Source of the DNA: Deinococcus hopiensis KR-140
Lineage (GTDB): Bacteria > Deinococcota > Deinococci > Deinococcales > Deinococcaceae
Direction of reading: 5' to 3'
NCBI RefSeq assembly: GCF_900176165.1
Contig: NZ_FWWU01000008.1
Span: 124,001-188,000, forward strand
Length of the DNA stretch: 64,000 bases
Below the pieces are notes generated by a model. The model did no database searches. It was not told where the DNA came from and saw only the letters and a program-made list of their open reading frames with translations. Positions 21,985 to 30,202 of the stretch are shown piece after piece (the stretch's first letter is position 1; each line of letters starts with the position of its first letter). Position numbers and translations under genes: made by a program.

Positions 21985-24420
21985 CTACTTCAAGATGCCG
22001 CCTGGATCGTACTTCACGATGAAAGCATCAAAGGTACCAAGGCTCCCAACCTTCTGACTGTTCGGCAAGGTGCCACCCGTGTAACCAACAGCGTAGATAT
22101 TATTATTCAAGTCCACGGAAATACCGAAGCCGTCGTCGAGGCTGCTGGAGCCGAATTGTTTTAACCATTGTTGAGTTCCGCTTTGATTATATCTGGCAAT
22201 AAACACATCTTCGATCTGATTGCTTACATAGCCAGGAAAATCCCCCTTCGTAAATCCAGTAATATAGGCGTTGTTGTTGGAATCAGTTGCAATCCCCATG
22301 CCATAATCAGCATACGCTGTTCCTAACTGCTTTATCCATACAGGACTGCCATTTGAGTCGTACTTAGATATGAAAATATCCTCAAGAAGTCCGGGGTTTG
22401 TGCTGCCGGGAAACGCACCATACGTATTCCCAACTGTATGGATATTGCCTGTCGAATCAATAGCGATTCCACTAGCAGATTCGGAGCGATTCGTACCATA
22501 CTGCTTTACCCACAACTGGCTTCCAGATGAAGTGTATTTTGCCAGGAAAACATCACTAGATCCACTGGATGTATTATTGGGAAAAGTTCCTTCTGTATCG
22601 CCGGCCACATATATATTTTCACTTGAATCTATAGCAATATCACGAGCAGTTTCGCTCCCGGCAGCGCCAAACTGCTTCACCCAGACCTGATTCCCACTGG
22701 GGTCGTATTTCATGATAAAGGCATTTTCAGAAGTATTTCCATTGCCTGGAAAAACGCCGTTTGTATAACCAGATGTATAGATGTTTCCACCCTGATCCAC
22801 CGCAACGCCAGACGTCCGTTCAGTCCCAGTTGTTCCATAATACTTAATCCACTGCTGATTACCACTCGAATCAAACTTTGCAATAAAGCACTCTGTACCC
22901 TGCCCTATGTTGCCAACGATATATACGTTTCCACCTGAATCGAGGGCAACACCGGTAGGTTCGTCATCACCAGAATGATCAAATACCTGTAAGCCAAACT
23001 GCTTTACCCATATCAGATTACCGCTCGGGCTAAACTTAGCAATAAAGGCATCTCGAGAGTACGAACCGAATGTGTTTGCAAAATTGCCATCCGTAAAGCC
23101 AGCTACATAGATGAAGCCGTTCGAATCTGTGGCGACACTTGATGCAGCATCAAAATTCATTGTACCGAACTGCCTTATCCCAAAAGGAATGGGAATGTTG
23201 ACATCTACGGGTACTGTGCTCGATAAAGCGATATTTCCGCGGCCGTCTCTCGCCTCCGCCGTAAAGTTCCGGATGCCGTTATCTGTACCACTAAGGGAAA
23301 CGGCAGCCGTGTAAGGTACTGTAGTGCTTGTCGTGATGCTTACTCCATCTTTCTTAAAATTAACACCAAACATCGGTGCATAACTCTGCTCAAGCTTGGA
23401 TGTCAAAGTGATATTCCCAGCAGCCGTTACGCTTGAACTCGAACTGGAAAGCTCCAAACCCTGGGGAACTTTCGTAAGGATCAATCCTCGAGGGAAGTCA
23501 GTGACGGGAAGTGCCGTACGGATCGACGGGTACGATGCCGTGGCATACGGTAGGCCATTAACCATATTCGCCCTGGTGCTGCCGGGCAGCTTCCGCAGTT
23601 CAACCGCGGTCCTGTTCGTTTGAGCAACCAGCGCGGCGTCCAGTTGAACCTCCGTTTCACTTTGCTGCTCAAGGCTCTCAGTGAAACTCAATACATCGTC
23701 CGTTACCACGGCAAACGTGAGGGTCACTGACTTTACCTGACTCGATGGCGCTGTACTGTATGACAGTGCCATCGTGCCAGTCTCCCCCGCCCCAAGGGTT
23801 CCTGGTGTGGCCGTATTGACCTTACGAACGGTGAACCCGTAATCCAATACCGTGTTCGTGGATCCGAGTCGTCCAGAAGCACGGCCATCTGAGGTCAGGG
23901 TATTTGCGAGGTTCGTAGGAATCGCTTGCAGGCTGGCGAGGGAAGGATTTACCAGCGTCGTCGTTCCGTTGCTCTGCGTGCCGTGCGCAGGCAGGATGGA
24001 GCGGGCGAGCTTGGCGTCTGTGGTTTTGGTGCCGTCGTTCAGGGTGATTGCAGAGAAGGCCGTGCCGCCCAGATTGGTGGGACGATTCACGGCCACGAGC
24101 ATCAGGTTATTGACCGCAACGTTGGAGTTGTTTTTTACCGAGTAGACGGTCGTGATGAAGCGTCGCGCGCGCGCGGCATCGTTCAGTGTGGTCGGACCGC
24201 TGGTGGCCGTGAAGGTGAAGTTGCTGAGCAGGTCGATGGCGGCCTGAGAGGTCAACCCATCATTGAGAGGTTGGATTTTGGTCAGTTGGCCATCACTGCT
24301 GATCGTGGCTTCCACCAGTCCAACGAGCTTCGCTTCGCTTCTGGGACCCATGGATGATGGCGTTGTGGAACAGGCGGTCAGGAGTGCGAGGTGCAGGAGG
24401 AAAAGGGGAGTCCGTCTCAT
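21985..24420 (-). CDS. SBBP-repeat beta-propeller lipoprotein
   Basis: 811 residues. Lipoprotein signal MRRTPLFLLHLALLTAC with lipid-attached Cys17. Residues ~30-410 are an unfamiliar extracellular region. From ~415 on there are at least seven repeats of the type GVAVDQGGNIYTSGYTNG then FIMKYDPSGNQVWVKQFG, the SBBP beta-propeller repeat of secreted proteins. The propeller half is clearly more AT-rich than the N-terminal half, so the gene looks like a mosaic. GGAGGAG precedes ATG 24420, 13 bp behind the small gene at 24434, which is likely co-transcribed. Anchored outside the cell; ligand unknown. Confidence 0.9.
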   Translation of the reverse strand: MRRTPLFLLHLALLTACSTTPSSMGPRSEAKLVGLVEATISSDGQLTKIQPLNDGLTSQAAIDLLSNFTFTATSGPTTLNDAARARRFITTVYSVKNNSNVAVNNLMLVAVNRPTNLGGTAFSAITLNDGTKTTDAKLARSILPAHGTQSNGTTTLVNPSLASLQAIPTNLANTLTSDGRASGRLGSTNTVLDYGFTVRKVNTATPGTLGAGETGTMALSYSTAPSSQVKSVTLTFAVVTDDVLSFTESLEQQSETEVQLDAALVAQTNRTAVELRKLPGSTRANMVNGLPYATASYPSIRTALPVTDFPRGLILTKVPQGLELSSSSSSVTAAGNITLTSKLEQSYAPMFGVNFKKDGVSITTSTTVPYTAAVSLSGTDNGIRNFTAEARDGRGNIALSSTVPVDVNIPIPFGIRQFGTMNFDAASSVATDSNGFIYVAGFTDGNFANTFGSYSRDAFIAKFSPSGNLIWVKQFGLQVFDHSGDDEPTGVALDSGGNVYIVGNIGQGTECFIAKFDSSGNQQWIKYYGTTGTERTSGVAVDQGGNIYTSGYTNGVFPGNGNTSENAFIMKYDPSGNQVWVKQFGAAGSETARDIAIDSSENIYVAGDTEGTFPNNTSSGSSDVFLAKYTSSGSQLWVKQYGTNRSESASGIAIDSTGNIHTVGNTYGAFPGSTNPGLLEDIFISKYDSNGSPVWIKQLGTAYADYGMGIATDSNNNAYITGFTKGDFPGYVSNQIEDVFIARYNQSGTQQWLKQFGSSSLDDGFGISVDLNNNIYAVGYTGGTLPNSQKVGSLGTFDAFIVKYDPGGILK

Positions 24421-24433
24421 GAATTCTCCTCCG

Positions 24434-24625
24434 TTAGCCGTTCATTAAGCGCTTGAAGGGATTGGTCAAACCGAGGTCGCCTTCGCCGGGACCAATCGGA
24501 ACGGAGGGAACGGAAAGCATCAGGGTGACGCTACTCCAGGCGCCAAGGGGAATGACCTGAGGCGTGAGGTAAGGAGCCCGGACTGGGAGGTCCTGTGGCT
24601 GAGGACGAGGATCAGAGGTATGCAT
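24434..24625 (-). CDS. 63-residue peptide with RiPP-leader-like motif
   Basis: The leader half carries Y19-L-T-P22-Q-V24-IPL-G28-AWSSV-T34, matching the YxxPxLxxxGxxxxxT pattern that PqqD-like recognition domains bind in lasso-type precursors. The remaining 29 residues (LMLSVPSVPIGPGEGDLG, LTNPFKRLMNG) would be the core. There is no Asp/Glu at core position 7-9 for a standard lasso ring, and no maturation genes are in the window. Probably leaderless: TAAGAT is 6 nt before the ATG. Directly upstream of the propeller lipoprotein gene. Motif match seen; RiPP status inferred. Confidence 0.6.
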   Translation of the reverse strand: MHTSDPRPQPQDLPVRAPYLTPQVIPLGAWSSVTLMLSVPSVPIGPGEGDLGLTNPFKRLMNG

Positions 24626-24631
24626 CCTAAA

Positions 24632-24637
24632 ATCTTA
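24632..24637 (-). promoter_or_regulatory. -10 box TAAGAT upstream of the RiPP-like/lipoprotein operon
   Basis: Minus strand TAAGAT, 6 nt before ATG 24625, in an AT-rich stretch with TTAACA just upstream. Confidence 0.5.
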
Positions 24638-24640
24638 ATG

Positions 24641-25014
24641 TTAAGGGTTTACAAATTTCCTACGCACAAGGTGCGGCAGACTTGCTGAGCGAATATTGAT
24701 CAGACCGCTCCCGACCGCATCAACGATGCATAGGGCTCGGCGGTGGTCTGCCGCGTCATTCGGCAATGAACGAGCTGCCAGAACGCAGGTAAGGTTCCCA
24801 GGCTGCTTGTCATTCGGAACGTTCAGTCCCGCCATCTGGTAGGCCCGCACGGCCCCTGCCACGTCTTCCAGGCCGAACAGAGAAGGGGCGTGCAGGGTCT
24901 CGCAAAGCGCACGGCCAGAGACACGGTCGCGCCCGTGCGCACGCATGAGGCCTCCGCCTCCCAGCGCTGCCGTTCCGACAACCCTGCGAGGAGCAACTCG
25001 TTTCTAAAGTTCAA
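24641..25014 (-). pseudogene. Frameshifted hypothetical gene
   Basis: The start reads MNFRNELLLAGLSERQRWEA EASC, and the end in another frame reads LHAPSLFGLEDVAGAVRAYQ, NLTCVLAARSLPNDAADH and SLPHLVRRKFVNP. The two halves join by a frame change near 24900 to a ~124-residue protein. No family recognised. It sits upstream of the RiPP-like gene on the same strand. Confidence 0.4.
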
Positions 25015-25084
25015 GGGAAATCTCCTCTACAAATGCCAGCACCGCCCGCGCGTCCGGCACTGTGGCCACCCCCAGTTCGGTGAG

Positions 25085-25341
25085 TCACCGGCGAGGAACG
25101 GCAGGGCGGGCTGGATCATTCCTGGACCCGCCGCTTGTCGCTTGCGGCTGCACGACTCCTTCCGCATCCACGGGAACTGGGCGCTGCTCGTCGAACGTCT
25201 CCGCTTCCACCTTCCCGTCCTGCAGGAATTCGATACTGATGCGCACGCAGCCGTATAGATGTGTTTCGCGGTGGCGACGCCCTCCAGATTCGTGTGGACG
25301 TTGCGGTAGTTGCCGAGGACGATGCCTTGGGGAACAGTCAT
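25085..25341 (-). pseudogene. Frameshifted hypothetical gene
   Basis: From ATG 25341 (GAGGTCC site) the frame reads MTVPQGIVLGNYRNVHTNLE, GVATAKHIY. A two-base change then moves the coding sequence to the frame of GCVRISIEFLQDGKVEAETF and VVQPQATSGGSRNDPARP. The joined product would be ~85 residues with an alternating strand pattern. Function unknown. Confidence 0.45.
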
Positions 25342-25448
25342 AGAGGACCTCCTGAGGAACGAAAGCAAGGTTGTAAACATGGTCACTGGTGGGACTTCGC
25401 CCGCTTCCGGATGGGGGGCACAGGCGCCCTGTACTCGGGGTTGCGTCG

Positions 25449-25792
25449 CTAACTGGGGGATTTCGGGATGCTTGGTGGCGGCAACTCCAGTGGGCTGAGG
25501 GCCACGACCACCAGGTGGGCCCGCCCATTGTGCTCAAAGGCCGTCGCGTAAGCGGTCACTCTGGGATCAGCGCCCCCTCGCGCAGCCGGCTGTGCGTCAC
25601 CCGACTGAGCACGGTGTGTGGCCAGCGCTGGAGCAGCCGTACGACATATACGGGGAGATCCAGCGCCACGCGCCGCAGCAGCGCCAGGCCCGCTTTCGGT
25701 GGGTGATCCGGGTCACTCGGGTGGTACAGCAGAGGTCGGGGCTGCCCGCGCAGGGCCGCCTCCAGCCCGAGGGGGCGAATGGCCGTGGGCAC
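25449..25792 (-). pseudogene. Frameshifted hypothetical gene
   Basis: MPTAIRPLGLEAALRGQPRP, LALLRRVALDLPVYVVRLLQ and LSRVTHSRLREGALIP, then a slip at ~25560 into VTAYATAFEHNGRAHLVVVA, LSPLELPPPSIPKSP. The reconstructed protein has ~113 residues. This is the third adjacent gene with a frameshift in 1.2 kb. Family not recognised. Confidence 0.45.
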
Positions 25793-25819
25793 CTCCTTGT
25801 CTTATTTATCGCAAAATGC

Positions 25820-25831
25820 TATATTCCAGGC
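25820..25831 (+). promoter_or_regulatory. -10 box TATATT for leaderless higB
   Basis: TATATT at 25820-25825, 6 nt before ATG 25832; no ribosome site. Confidence 0.6.
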
Positions 25832-26146
25832 ATGCGCGTCATATCCTGGTCCACCCTGCGGGCGTTTGCGGCTGCGCATCCCGACGCCCAGAACCCTCTC
25901 AACACGTGGCATAACCTCGCCAAGAAAGGCACCTACCGCAACTTCGCAGAACTCAAAGCGACGTTTGCCAGCGCCGATCAGGTGAAAGGACATGACCTTG
26001 TGGTGTTCAATATCGGTGGCAACAAGTACCGCTTGATCGTGAACGTCACCTACGCGCAGGTGACCGAAGCAGGCCAGATGCTTGACGGCATCTTCTGGAT
26101 CAAACACGTGTTCACGCACAAGCAATACGACGACTGGAAGCCCTGA
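25832..26146 (+). CDS. higB: HigB-family mRNA interferase toxin
   Basis: 104 residues matching the HigB_toxin family: MRVISWSTLRAFAAAHPDAQ, WHNLAKKGTYRNFAELKATF, VVFNIGGNKYRLIVNVTY and IFWIKHVFTHKQYDDW. The conserved NKYRLIV strand and the C-terminal VFTHKQYD are hallmarks. Such toxins cleave mRNA on the ribosome. It is followed after 84 bp by the antitoxin gene; toxin-first order is normal for HigBA. Probably leaderless. Seated between pseudogenes, so it may stabilise this region. Confidence 0.9.
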   Translation: MRVISWSTLRAFAAAHPDAQNPLNTWHNLAKKGTYRNFAELKATFASADQVKGHDLVVFNIGGNKYRLIVNVTYAQVTEAGQMLDGIFWIKHVFTHKQYDDWKP

Positions 26147-26230
26147 TATTCGCGGCGTGGGAGGTGTGACAGCCTCCCGCCCCGCAAACACAATCCACCT
26201 CGGCATTTCGTCTCACTCTTTGGAGGAAGT

Positions 26231-26629
26231 GTGCAAATAACCGCCATCCACACCTGGAAAGCGCTTGATCCCATTGTGCAAAGTGCGATCACCCGCATCC
26301 AGGACGAAGCGCAGTACAAGCGCGCCCTGAAGCTCGTCGAGGAACTCTGGCCGCTCGCCCAGGGCGATGACGCCGCAGCCACCCTGCTCGACCTGGTGGC
26401 CGAGCGCATCGAGGCCTACGAAGCGCAGCAGGACCCCGTCCCCGCCACCACGCCTGCCGAGGCCCTGGCGTTCCTGATGGAGCAGCACGGCCTGAAGCAG
26501 AAGGACCTCGCGCAGTTCGCGCCGCAGAGCGTGATCAGCGAGATCCTGAACGGGAAGCGCAAGGTCAGCAAGGCCATTGCCAAAGGGCTGGCCGAACGGT
26601 TTAAGGTCAGCATCGACGTTTTTCTGTGA
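26231..26629 (+). CDS. higA: HigA-family antitoxin with HTH
   Basis: 132 residues from GTG 26231, with TGGAGGAA six bases upstream. The N-terminal two-thirds (AQYKRALKLVEELWPLAQGD, ATLLDLVAERIEAYEAQQDP) is the HigA helical part. The C-terminal HTH is FLMEQHGLKQKDLAQFAPQS then VISEILNGKRKVSKAIAKGL. It neutralises HigB and represses the operon in related systems. Confidence 0.9.
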   Translation: MQITAIHTWKALDPIVQSAITRIQDEAQYKRALKLVEELWPLAQGDDAAATLLDLVAERIEAYEAQQDPVPATTPAEALAFLMEQHGLKQKDLAQFAPQSVISEILNGKRKVSKAIAKGLAERFKVSIDVFL

Positions 26630-26852
26630 CGCTAATGGTGTTCTTTGATTCCCGCATTCTGGCGAGCAGGACGCGCAGGCGCGCTGGCTGAGAAAAGAGA
26701 ACATCCCGGGCCTGAGAGGAAGGAAGTGGGATCATAGGGTCTCCTGATTGTGGGCTTCTGCTTCCGCCCTGATCGGGCCGTCTGTTCTGGATCTGGAGCG
26801 TTTCACGCTCTTGGACGGCCCAAAGTTGCACCTTCGGCTGTGTAGGCGAAAG

Positions 26853-26865
26853 TAAACTCCTGGTC
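26853..26865 (+). promoter_or_regulatory. -10 box TAAACT for leaderless DUF2306 gene
   Basis: TAAACT at 26853-26858, 7 nt before ATG 26866. Confidence 0.5.
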
Positions 26866-27357
26866 ATGTCTGCGCTTCACGCCTCGGTGGTCGGTCTTCA
26901 TATCCTTGGTGCAGTTCTTGCCCTGGTAACGGGCGGCCTGGCATTGGTGTATTCGAACGGTTCTCCGGCCCACCGCCTGGTCGGAAAGCTCTACCTCCTG
27001 GGGTGGGTGTTGCTCGCCGGGCTGGGGTACGTCATTGACGCCTGGACGCCGGGACTTTCGGTCTTTAGCGGCTTTAATACACTGGGTCTGTTTCTGGTGG
27101 GCGGCGCCTTTTATGCGGTTCGCCATCGTCAACGAATCGGGCGCAACTGGCTCAGGCGCCACATGCTGTGGATGATTACCTCGTGGGTTTTGGCGTGGAT
27201 CGCGATGCTGGTGCAAATGCTTCCCCGGTTCGGGGTTCCGGCCACCTCGTCTGTCTTTTACCTGGTTATCCAGCTGCCCGCGACCCTGGGCGCTTTCCTG
27301 ATGCTGCGTCTGTTGCAGCGCTATACCCGTAGCCCGGCAAAATCGGCCACCTCCTGA
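26866..27357 (+). CDS. DUF2306-like membrane protein
   Basis: 163 residues with four to five transmembrane helices: VVGLHILGAVLALVTGGLAL, LYLLGWVLLAGLGYVIDAW, FNTLGLFLVGGAFYAV, MLWMITSWVLAWIAMLVQML and FYLVIQLPATLGAFLML. His residues in LHILGA and RRHMLWM are in the positions where DUF2306 proteins keep them. Function unknown; usually a stand-alone membrane protein. Confidence 0.8.
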   Translation: MSALHASVVGLHILGAVLALVTGGLALVYSNGSPAHRLVGKLYLLGWVLLAGLGYVIDAWTPGLSVFSGFNTLGLFLVGGAFYAVRHRQRIGRNWLRRHMLWMITSWVLAWIAMLVQMLPRFGVPATSSVFYLVIQLPATLGAFLMLRLLQRYTRSPAKSATS

Positions 27358-27360
27358 GTG

Positions 27361-27508
27361 AAGAGCGAGGCCATCAAAGCATTTGCCGAACAATGTTCTC
27401 GGGACTCTACCTCCAGAGGCCACGCCAGGGTGGAGAGGGAAGCGCAGCCAGAACCCCCGTTCAAAAGACGCGGGGAGCAGTCAGAGACGCTTTGATGGCC
27501 TCGCTCTT
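27361..27508. mobile_element. 148-bp element with 20-bp perfect inverted repeats
   Basis: AAGAGCGAGGCCATCAAAGC at 27361-27380 and its exact complement at 27489-27508. No gene inside. It separates the DUF2306 gene from a receiver remnant. It could be a MITE or an internally deleted IS; no second copy exists in the window. Confidence 0.6.
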
Positions 27509-27529
27509 TCTCATAACGTTTGTCTGTAT

Positions 27530-27715
27530 GTACAGGACCTGGAGGGCACGCTGGCAGCAACGCGCGTGGTGCTGTGAAGTGCCGGGGTCCGACCTGAGGA
27601 GGTAGCGGCCGTCCTGGCAGCTGGCGCTGAGGCGTACCTAGAGCCTCTCGGCAACGCAGCCTTGCTCAGCACACTGCAGACGCTCCTGGAACAGATTGAC
27701 CGCCAGGCTTTCTGA
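27530..27715 (+). pseudogene. Receiver-domain remnant
   Basis: Reads LEGTLAATRVVL, a TGA, then SAGVRPEEVAAVLAAGAEAY and LEPLGNAALLSTLQTLLEQI, the last third of a CheY-like receiver (the Lys position has become Glu in LEPLG). The 5' part is missing beyond the 148-bp element. Confidence 0.55.
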
Positions 27716-27901
27716 TTGAATCGACATCCCCCTGCAACAGCGCGGTGACGCTTCAAGGCCGCCTGTAAGCCTTCCGGAGCAGCCTTTGATTCGGACGTTA
27801 CCGGCCCTCAAGCGGTGGAGTCAGAAGTTGACGCCTTGAGAACGGGTGGCCTGGCTGCCCGTGAAATGGACGGGTGGTATTGCCACCGCATGAACGTAAG
27901 G

Positions 27902-27912
27902 TAAAGTCTTTT
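27902..27912 (+). promoter_or_regulatory. -10 box TAAAGT, leaderless
   Basis: TAAAGT at 27902-27907, 5 nt before ATG 27913. Confidence 0.5.
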
Positions 27913-28173
27913 ATGAGACGTTACATCCACTACACCTATGCCTCCAAAGTGAGAGACACCCTGCGCCAGGAGGCCGAAGAAGAGGTACGCGACTTCGGGA
28001 GCGCATCAGAATTCCTTTCTTATTGTGAAGCGATGGAGCACCTGAAGCAGGATGAACGTGACCCATTGGTCGAGTTTCATACGGAGGAGACGGTGGAAGC
28101 GCCTTACGAGTTGAGGGCGGCGCGCCTAAGGGCGGTGAACTGGGAAGATGTAGCAACGGAAGGGACCGCCTGA
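27913..28173 (+). CDS. Small acidic hypothetical protein
   Basis: 86 residues: MRRYIHYTYASKVRDTLRQE, AEEEVRDFGSASEFLSYCEA and YELRAARLRAVNWEDVATEG. Highly charged and probably soluble and helical. No family known. ATG 27913 is chosen because of the -10 box at 27902. A family B hairpin follows at 28200. Confidence 0.6.
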   Translation: MRRYIHYTYASKVRDTLRQEAEEEVRDFGSASEFLSYCEAMEHLKQDERDPLVEFHTEETVEAPYELRAARLRAVNWEDVATEGTA

Positions 28174-28199
28174 GGTGAATTGGGCCCTTGCCCGGACGT

Positions 28200-28252
28200 T
28201 TCGCTGCTCGCGGGGCCAGAAGAACGCCTCAGCCGCGATGGGCCAGGGCGGG
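28200..28252. repeat. Dispersed hairpin repeat, family B, copy 2
   Basis: GCTGCTCGCGGGGCCAGAAG then AACGCCTCAGCCGCGATGG and CCAGGGCGGGG, matching copies at 728 and 30222. Confidence 0.5.
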
Positions 28253-28350
28253 GATGAGGGCTCGGGGACAGCTCAGGGCTTGAGATAGAACTTCACATGG
28301 TTTTGTTGTGCGGGGTCTTCCTCGAGACTTAGCGATCCCGAGCGGCCTGT

Positions 28351-29358
28351 TCAACGGTAGGCAGCACTCAAGGCGTCGAAGCTTGCTTTAGGGGCCCAGC
28401 GCTGAGCTCCAGCCTGGATAGCCTCAGGAGCACTCACCCGCACGATCCCGAAACTGCCCAAATCCAGGTCTGGCCGTCCATCCACCTGATGCGGAAGGTA
28501 GAAGCACGCGAACGTACAGACAAACGCCGTGTCGATGCCCTCCTCTTTGAAGAGTTCTGCCAGTTCCACAATGCACTGGGCCTGCGCCTCCTCATCTCGT
28601 TCGTATTCTCCCTTCAGCCCGACAGCGTGACCATCCTGGTACTCAATGATGTCCATTGCGGCGGCGCCAAGGTCATCGGCACCTCGGTAGGTTGCGCACC
28701 CAAACTCTGTGATGGCCACCGGTTTTCCCAGGCGCGTGAGCGACTGGACGGCTGCCCGGAAGTGAGGGGCGTTTGCTTTTGTTCGGTAGAGATCCATGGC
28801 CACGAAGTCAAAGGGTGTCCAGTCCACCCCTTCAAAATGGATAGCAGCGTAAGTGATGGGACCAGCAAAGCGCGTCCTAACGGCTTGTACGGCCCGCTGC
28901 AGGAAAGCGTTCATGCGGGCGGGAAGGGTTCCCAGAGCAGTCAAGGTGTCCGGGTGACGCGTGAGGAGGTCGCGCAAACGGTCATCTGCAGTTTTGCCCG
29001 GCAGGAAGCCCTTGGTGAACAGGCTCAGCTCTGCCCCGGTGACGAGCACCACCTGAGCTCCCTGTTGACGGAGACGTTCTGCACGTTCGGCGCAGTCAAG
29101 AAGGAGCGCAAGCAGGGCGTCCTGCTCAAGCTCATACGTGAAGGGTGAGAACCACACCTCAAGTCCAAGGTCAGCGGCGTGGCGCGCAGCGAGGTCCAGG
29201 CGCTCCGGGTCGCCGCCGGTGAGCCGAACAGCGGTGCAGTGAAGCTCATCCCGGATGACTTGCAGGTCGCTGCGAACAGCTGTGGAGTCGAAGGGTTCGT
29301 GGGTGCTGGTGAAGCCGTTGAGGAATCCAGTGTCGTACGTGATGCCTGAGCAGCGCAT
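28351..29358 (-). CDS. TIM-barrel protein of the 'abortive infection' glycosidase-like type
   Basis: 335 residues from ATG 29358 (GGGAGGG upstream; an ATG at 29364 is an alternative). Recognisable barrel strands: CSGITYDTGFLNG, VIRDELHCTAVRLTGGDPER, GLEVWFSPFTYELEQD, ITYAAIHFEGVDWTPFDFVA, KPVAITEFGCATYRGADDLG and IDTAFVCTFACFY. TEFGC resembles the catalytic acid strand of clan A glycosidases. Homologues are often labelled 'abortive phage infection protein', without biochemical proof. Divergent from a TetR regulator, with a palindrome in its promoter, so probably repressed by it. Confidence 0.7.
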   Translation of the reverse strand: MRCSGITYDTGFLNGFTSTHEPFDSTAVRSDLQVIRDELHCTAVRLTGGDPERLDLAARHAADLGLEVWFSPFTYELEQDALLALLLDCAERAERLRQQGAQVVLVTGAELSLFTKGFLPGKTADDRLRDLLTRHPDTLTALGTLPARMNAFLQRAVQAVRTRFAGPITYAAIHFEGVDWTPFDFVAMDLYRTKANAPHFRAAVQSLTRLGKPVAITEFGCATYRGADDLGAAAMDIIEYQDGHAVGLKGEYERDEEAQAQCIVELAELFKEEGIDTAFVCTFACFYLPHQVDGRPDLDLGSFGIVRVSAPEAIQAGAQRWAPKASFDALSAAYR

Positions 29359-29377
29359 GAACATTCCCTCCCTATAG

Positions 29378-29392
29378 GGTACTGGTAGTACC
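29378..29392. promoter_or_regulatory. Palindromic operator between TIM-barrel gene and TetR
   Basis: GGTACTGGTAGTACC: perfect 6-bp arms around a 3-bp centre, 20 bp upstream of the TIM-barrel start. Likely binding site of the divergent TetR protein (inference). Confidence 0.55.
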
Positions 29393-29447
29393 TTATTTGG
29401 GAGCATACACCTCCGCTTCCGAAGCGTACAGTGCGGTGAGCAGCGTG

Positions 29448-30038
29448 ATGCCACCTCCTTCCCCTACCCGACGACGCGGAATCGCCCTTGAACAGGCCAT
29501 CCTCCGCGCAGCTGCCGATGAACTCCTTGCTGAGGGATACGCCGGTTTCACCATGGAAGAGGTGGCCCGGCGGGCAGGCACCAACAAAAACACGTTGTAC
29601 CGCCGCTGGCCGAACCGGACGGCCCTCGCGTTCGCCGCCTACCAGCACCTCACGGTGAAGCACTTCACGCTGCCGGATACGGGGGATCTACGCGAGGACA
29701 TTCTCGCCATCCTGCGGGGGGCCAACCAGCATTGGGGGTCCCCCTTGGGTGCAGTCATCCGGAGCCTGCTCGCGGATGCAGCGGACAATCCAGACCTGTT
29801 GCGTCAAGTGATTGCCCACGCGGCAGCGAGTGGAGCGGATTTATTTGTGCCCCTGCTGAAGCGGGCTGTTACGCGCGGTGAAGCGCGGCCCGAAGCACTC
29901 CAGCCACGCATAGCGGGGGTGGCCATTGCGCTCTTACGTCATGAGTACATCACCTCTGGGATATCCGAAGTGCCGGACGCCGTGCTCACTGAAATTGTGG
30001 ATCAGGTGTACCTCCCCCTTGTTCAAGCCGTTGGTTAG
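29448..30038 (+). CDS. TetR/AcrR-family regulator
   Basis: 196 residues. The N-terminal HTH domain is clear: LEQAILRAAADELLAEGYAG, FTMEEVARRAGTNKNTLYRR, WPNRTALAFAAYQ. The C-terminal ligand domain contains REDILAILRGANQHWGS and the typical VIRSLLADAADNPDLLRQV. Divergent from the TIM-barrel gene, which it probably represses until an unknown ligand binds. Confidence 0.9.
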   Translation: MPPPSPTRRRGIALEQAILRAAADELLAEGYAGFTMEEVARRAGTNKNTLYRRWPNRTALAFAAYQHLTVKHFTLPDTGDLREDILAILRGANQHWGSPLGAVIRSLLADAADNPDLLRQVIAHAAASGADLFVPLLKRAVTRGEARPEALQPRIAGVAIALLRHEYITSGISEVPDAVLTEIVDQVYLPLVQAVG

Positions 30039-30202
30039 AGGGCCGGAACAAGGACGCTTGGAGTGGGAAGGGCGTGAGGGAGAAGGTGCCGCACGGAAGA
30101 CCGTTCCCCGTATGCGGCAGTCAGGAACACCTTTTCCCTGGGGAAGGAGGGCTGGTGGTAAGGTTCGTGGACCTCCAGGTCTGAAGTTGGCCCTGTCCGG
30201 AG

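Noticed and set aside
24434..24625. Calling this a lasso peptide precursor outright
   Set aside because: The leader motif fits but the core has no acidic residue at ring positions and no maturation genes are present in the window.
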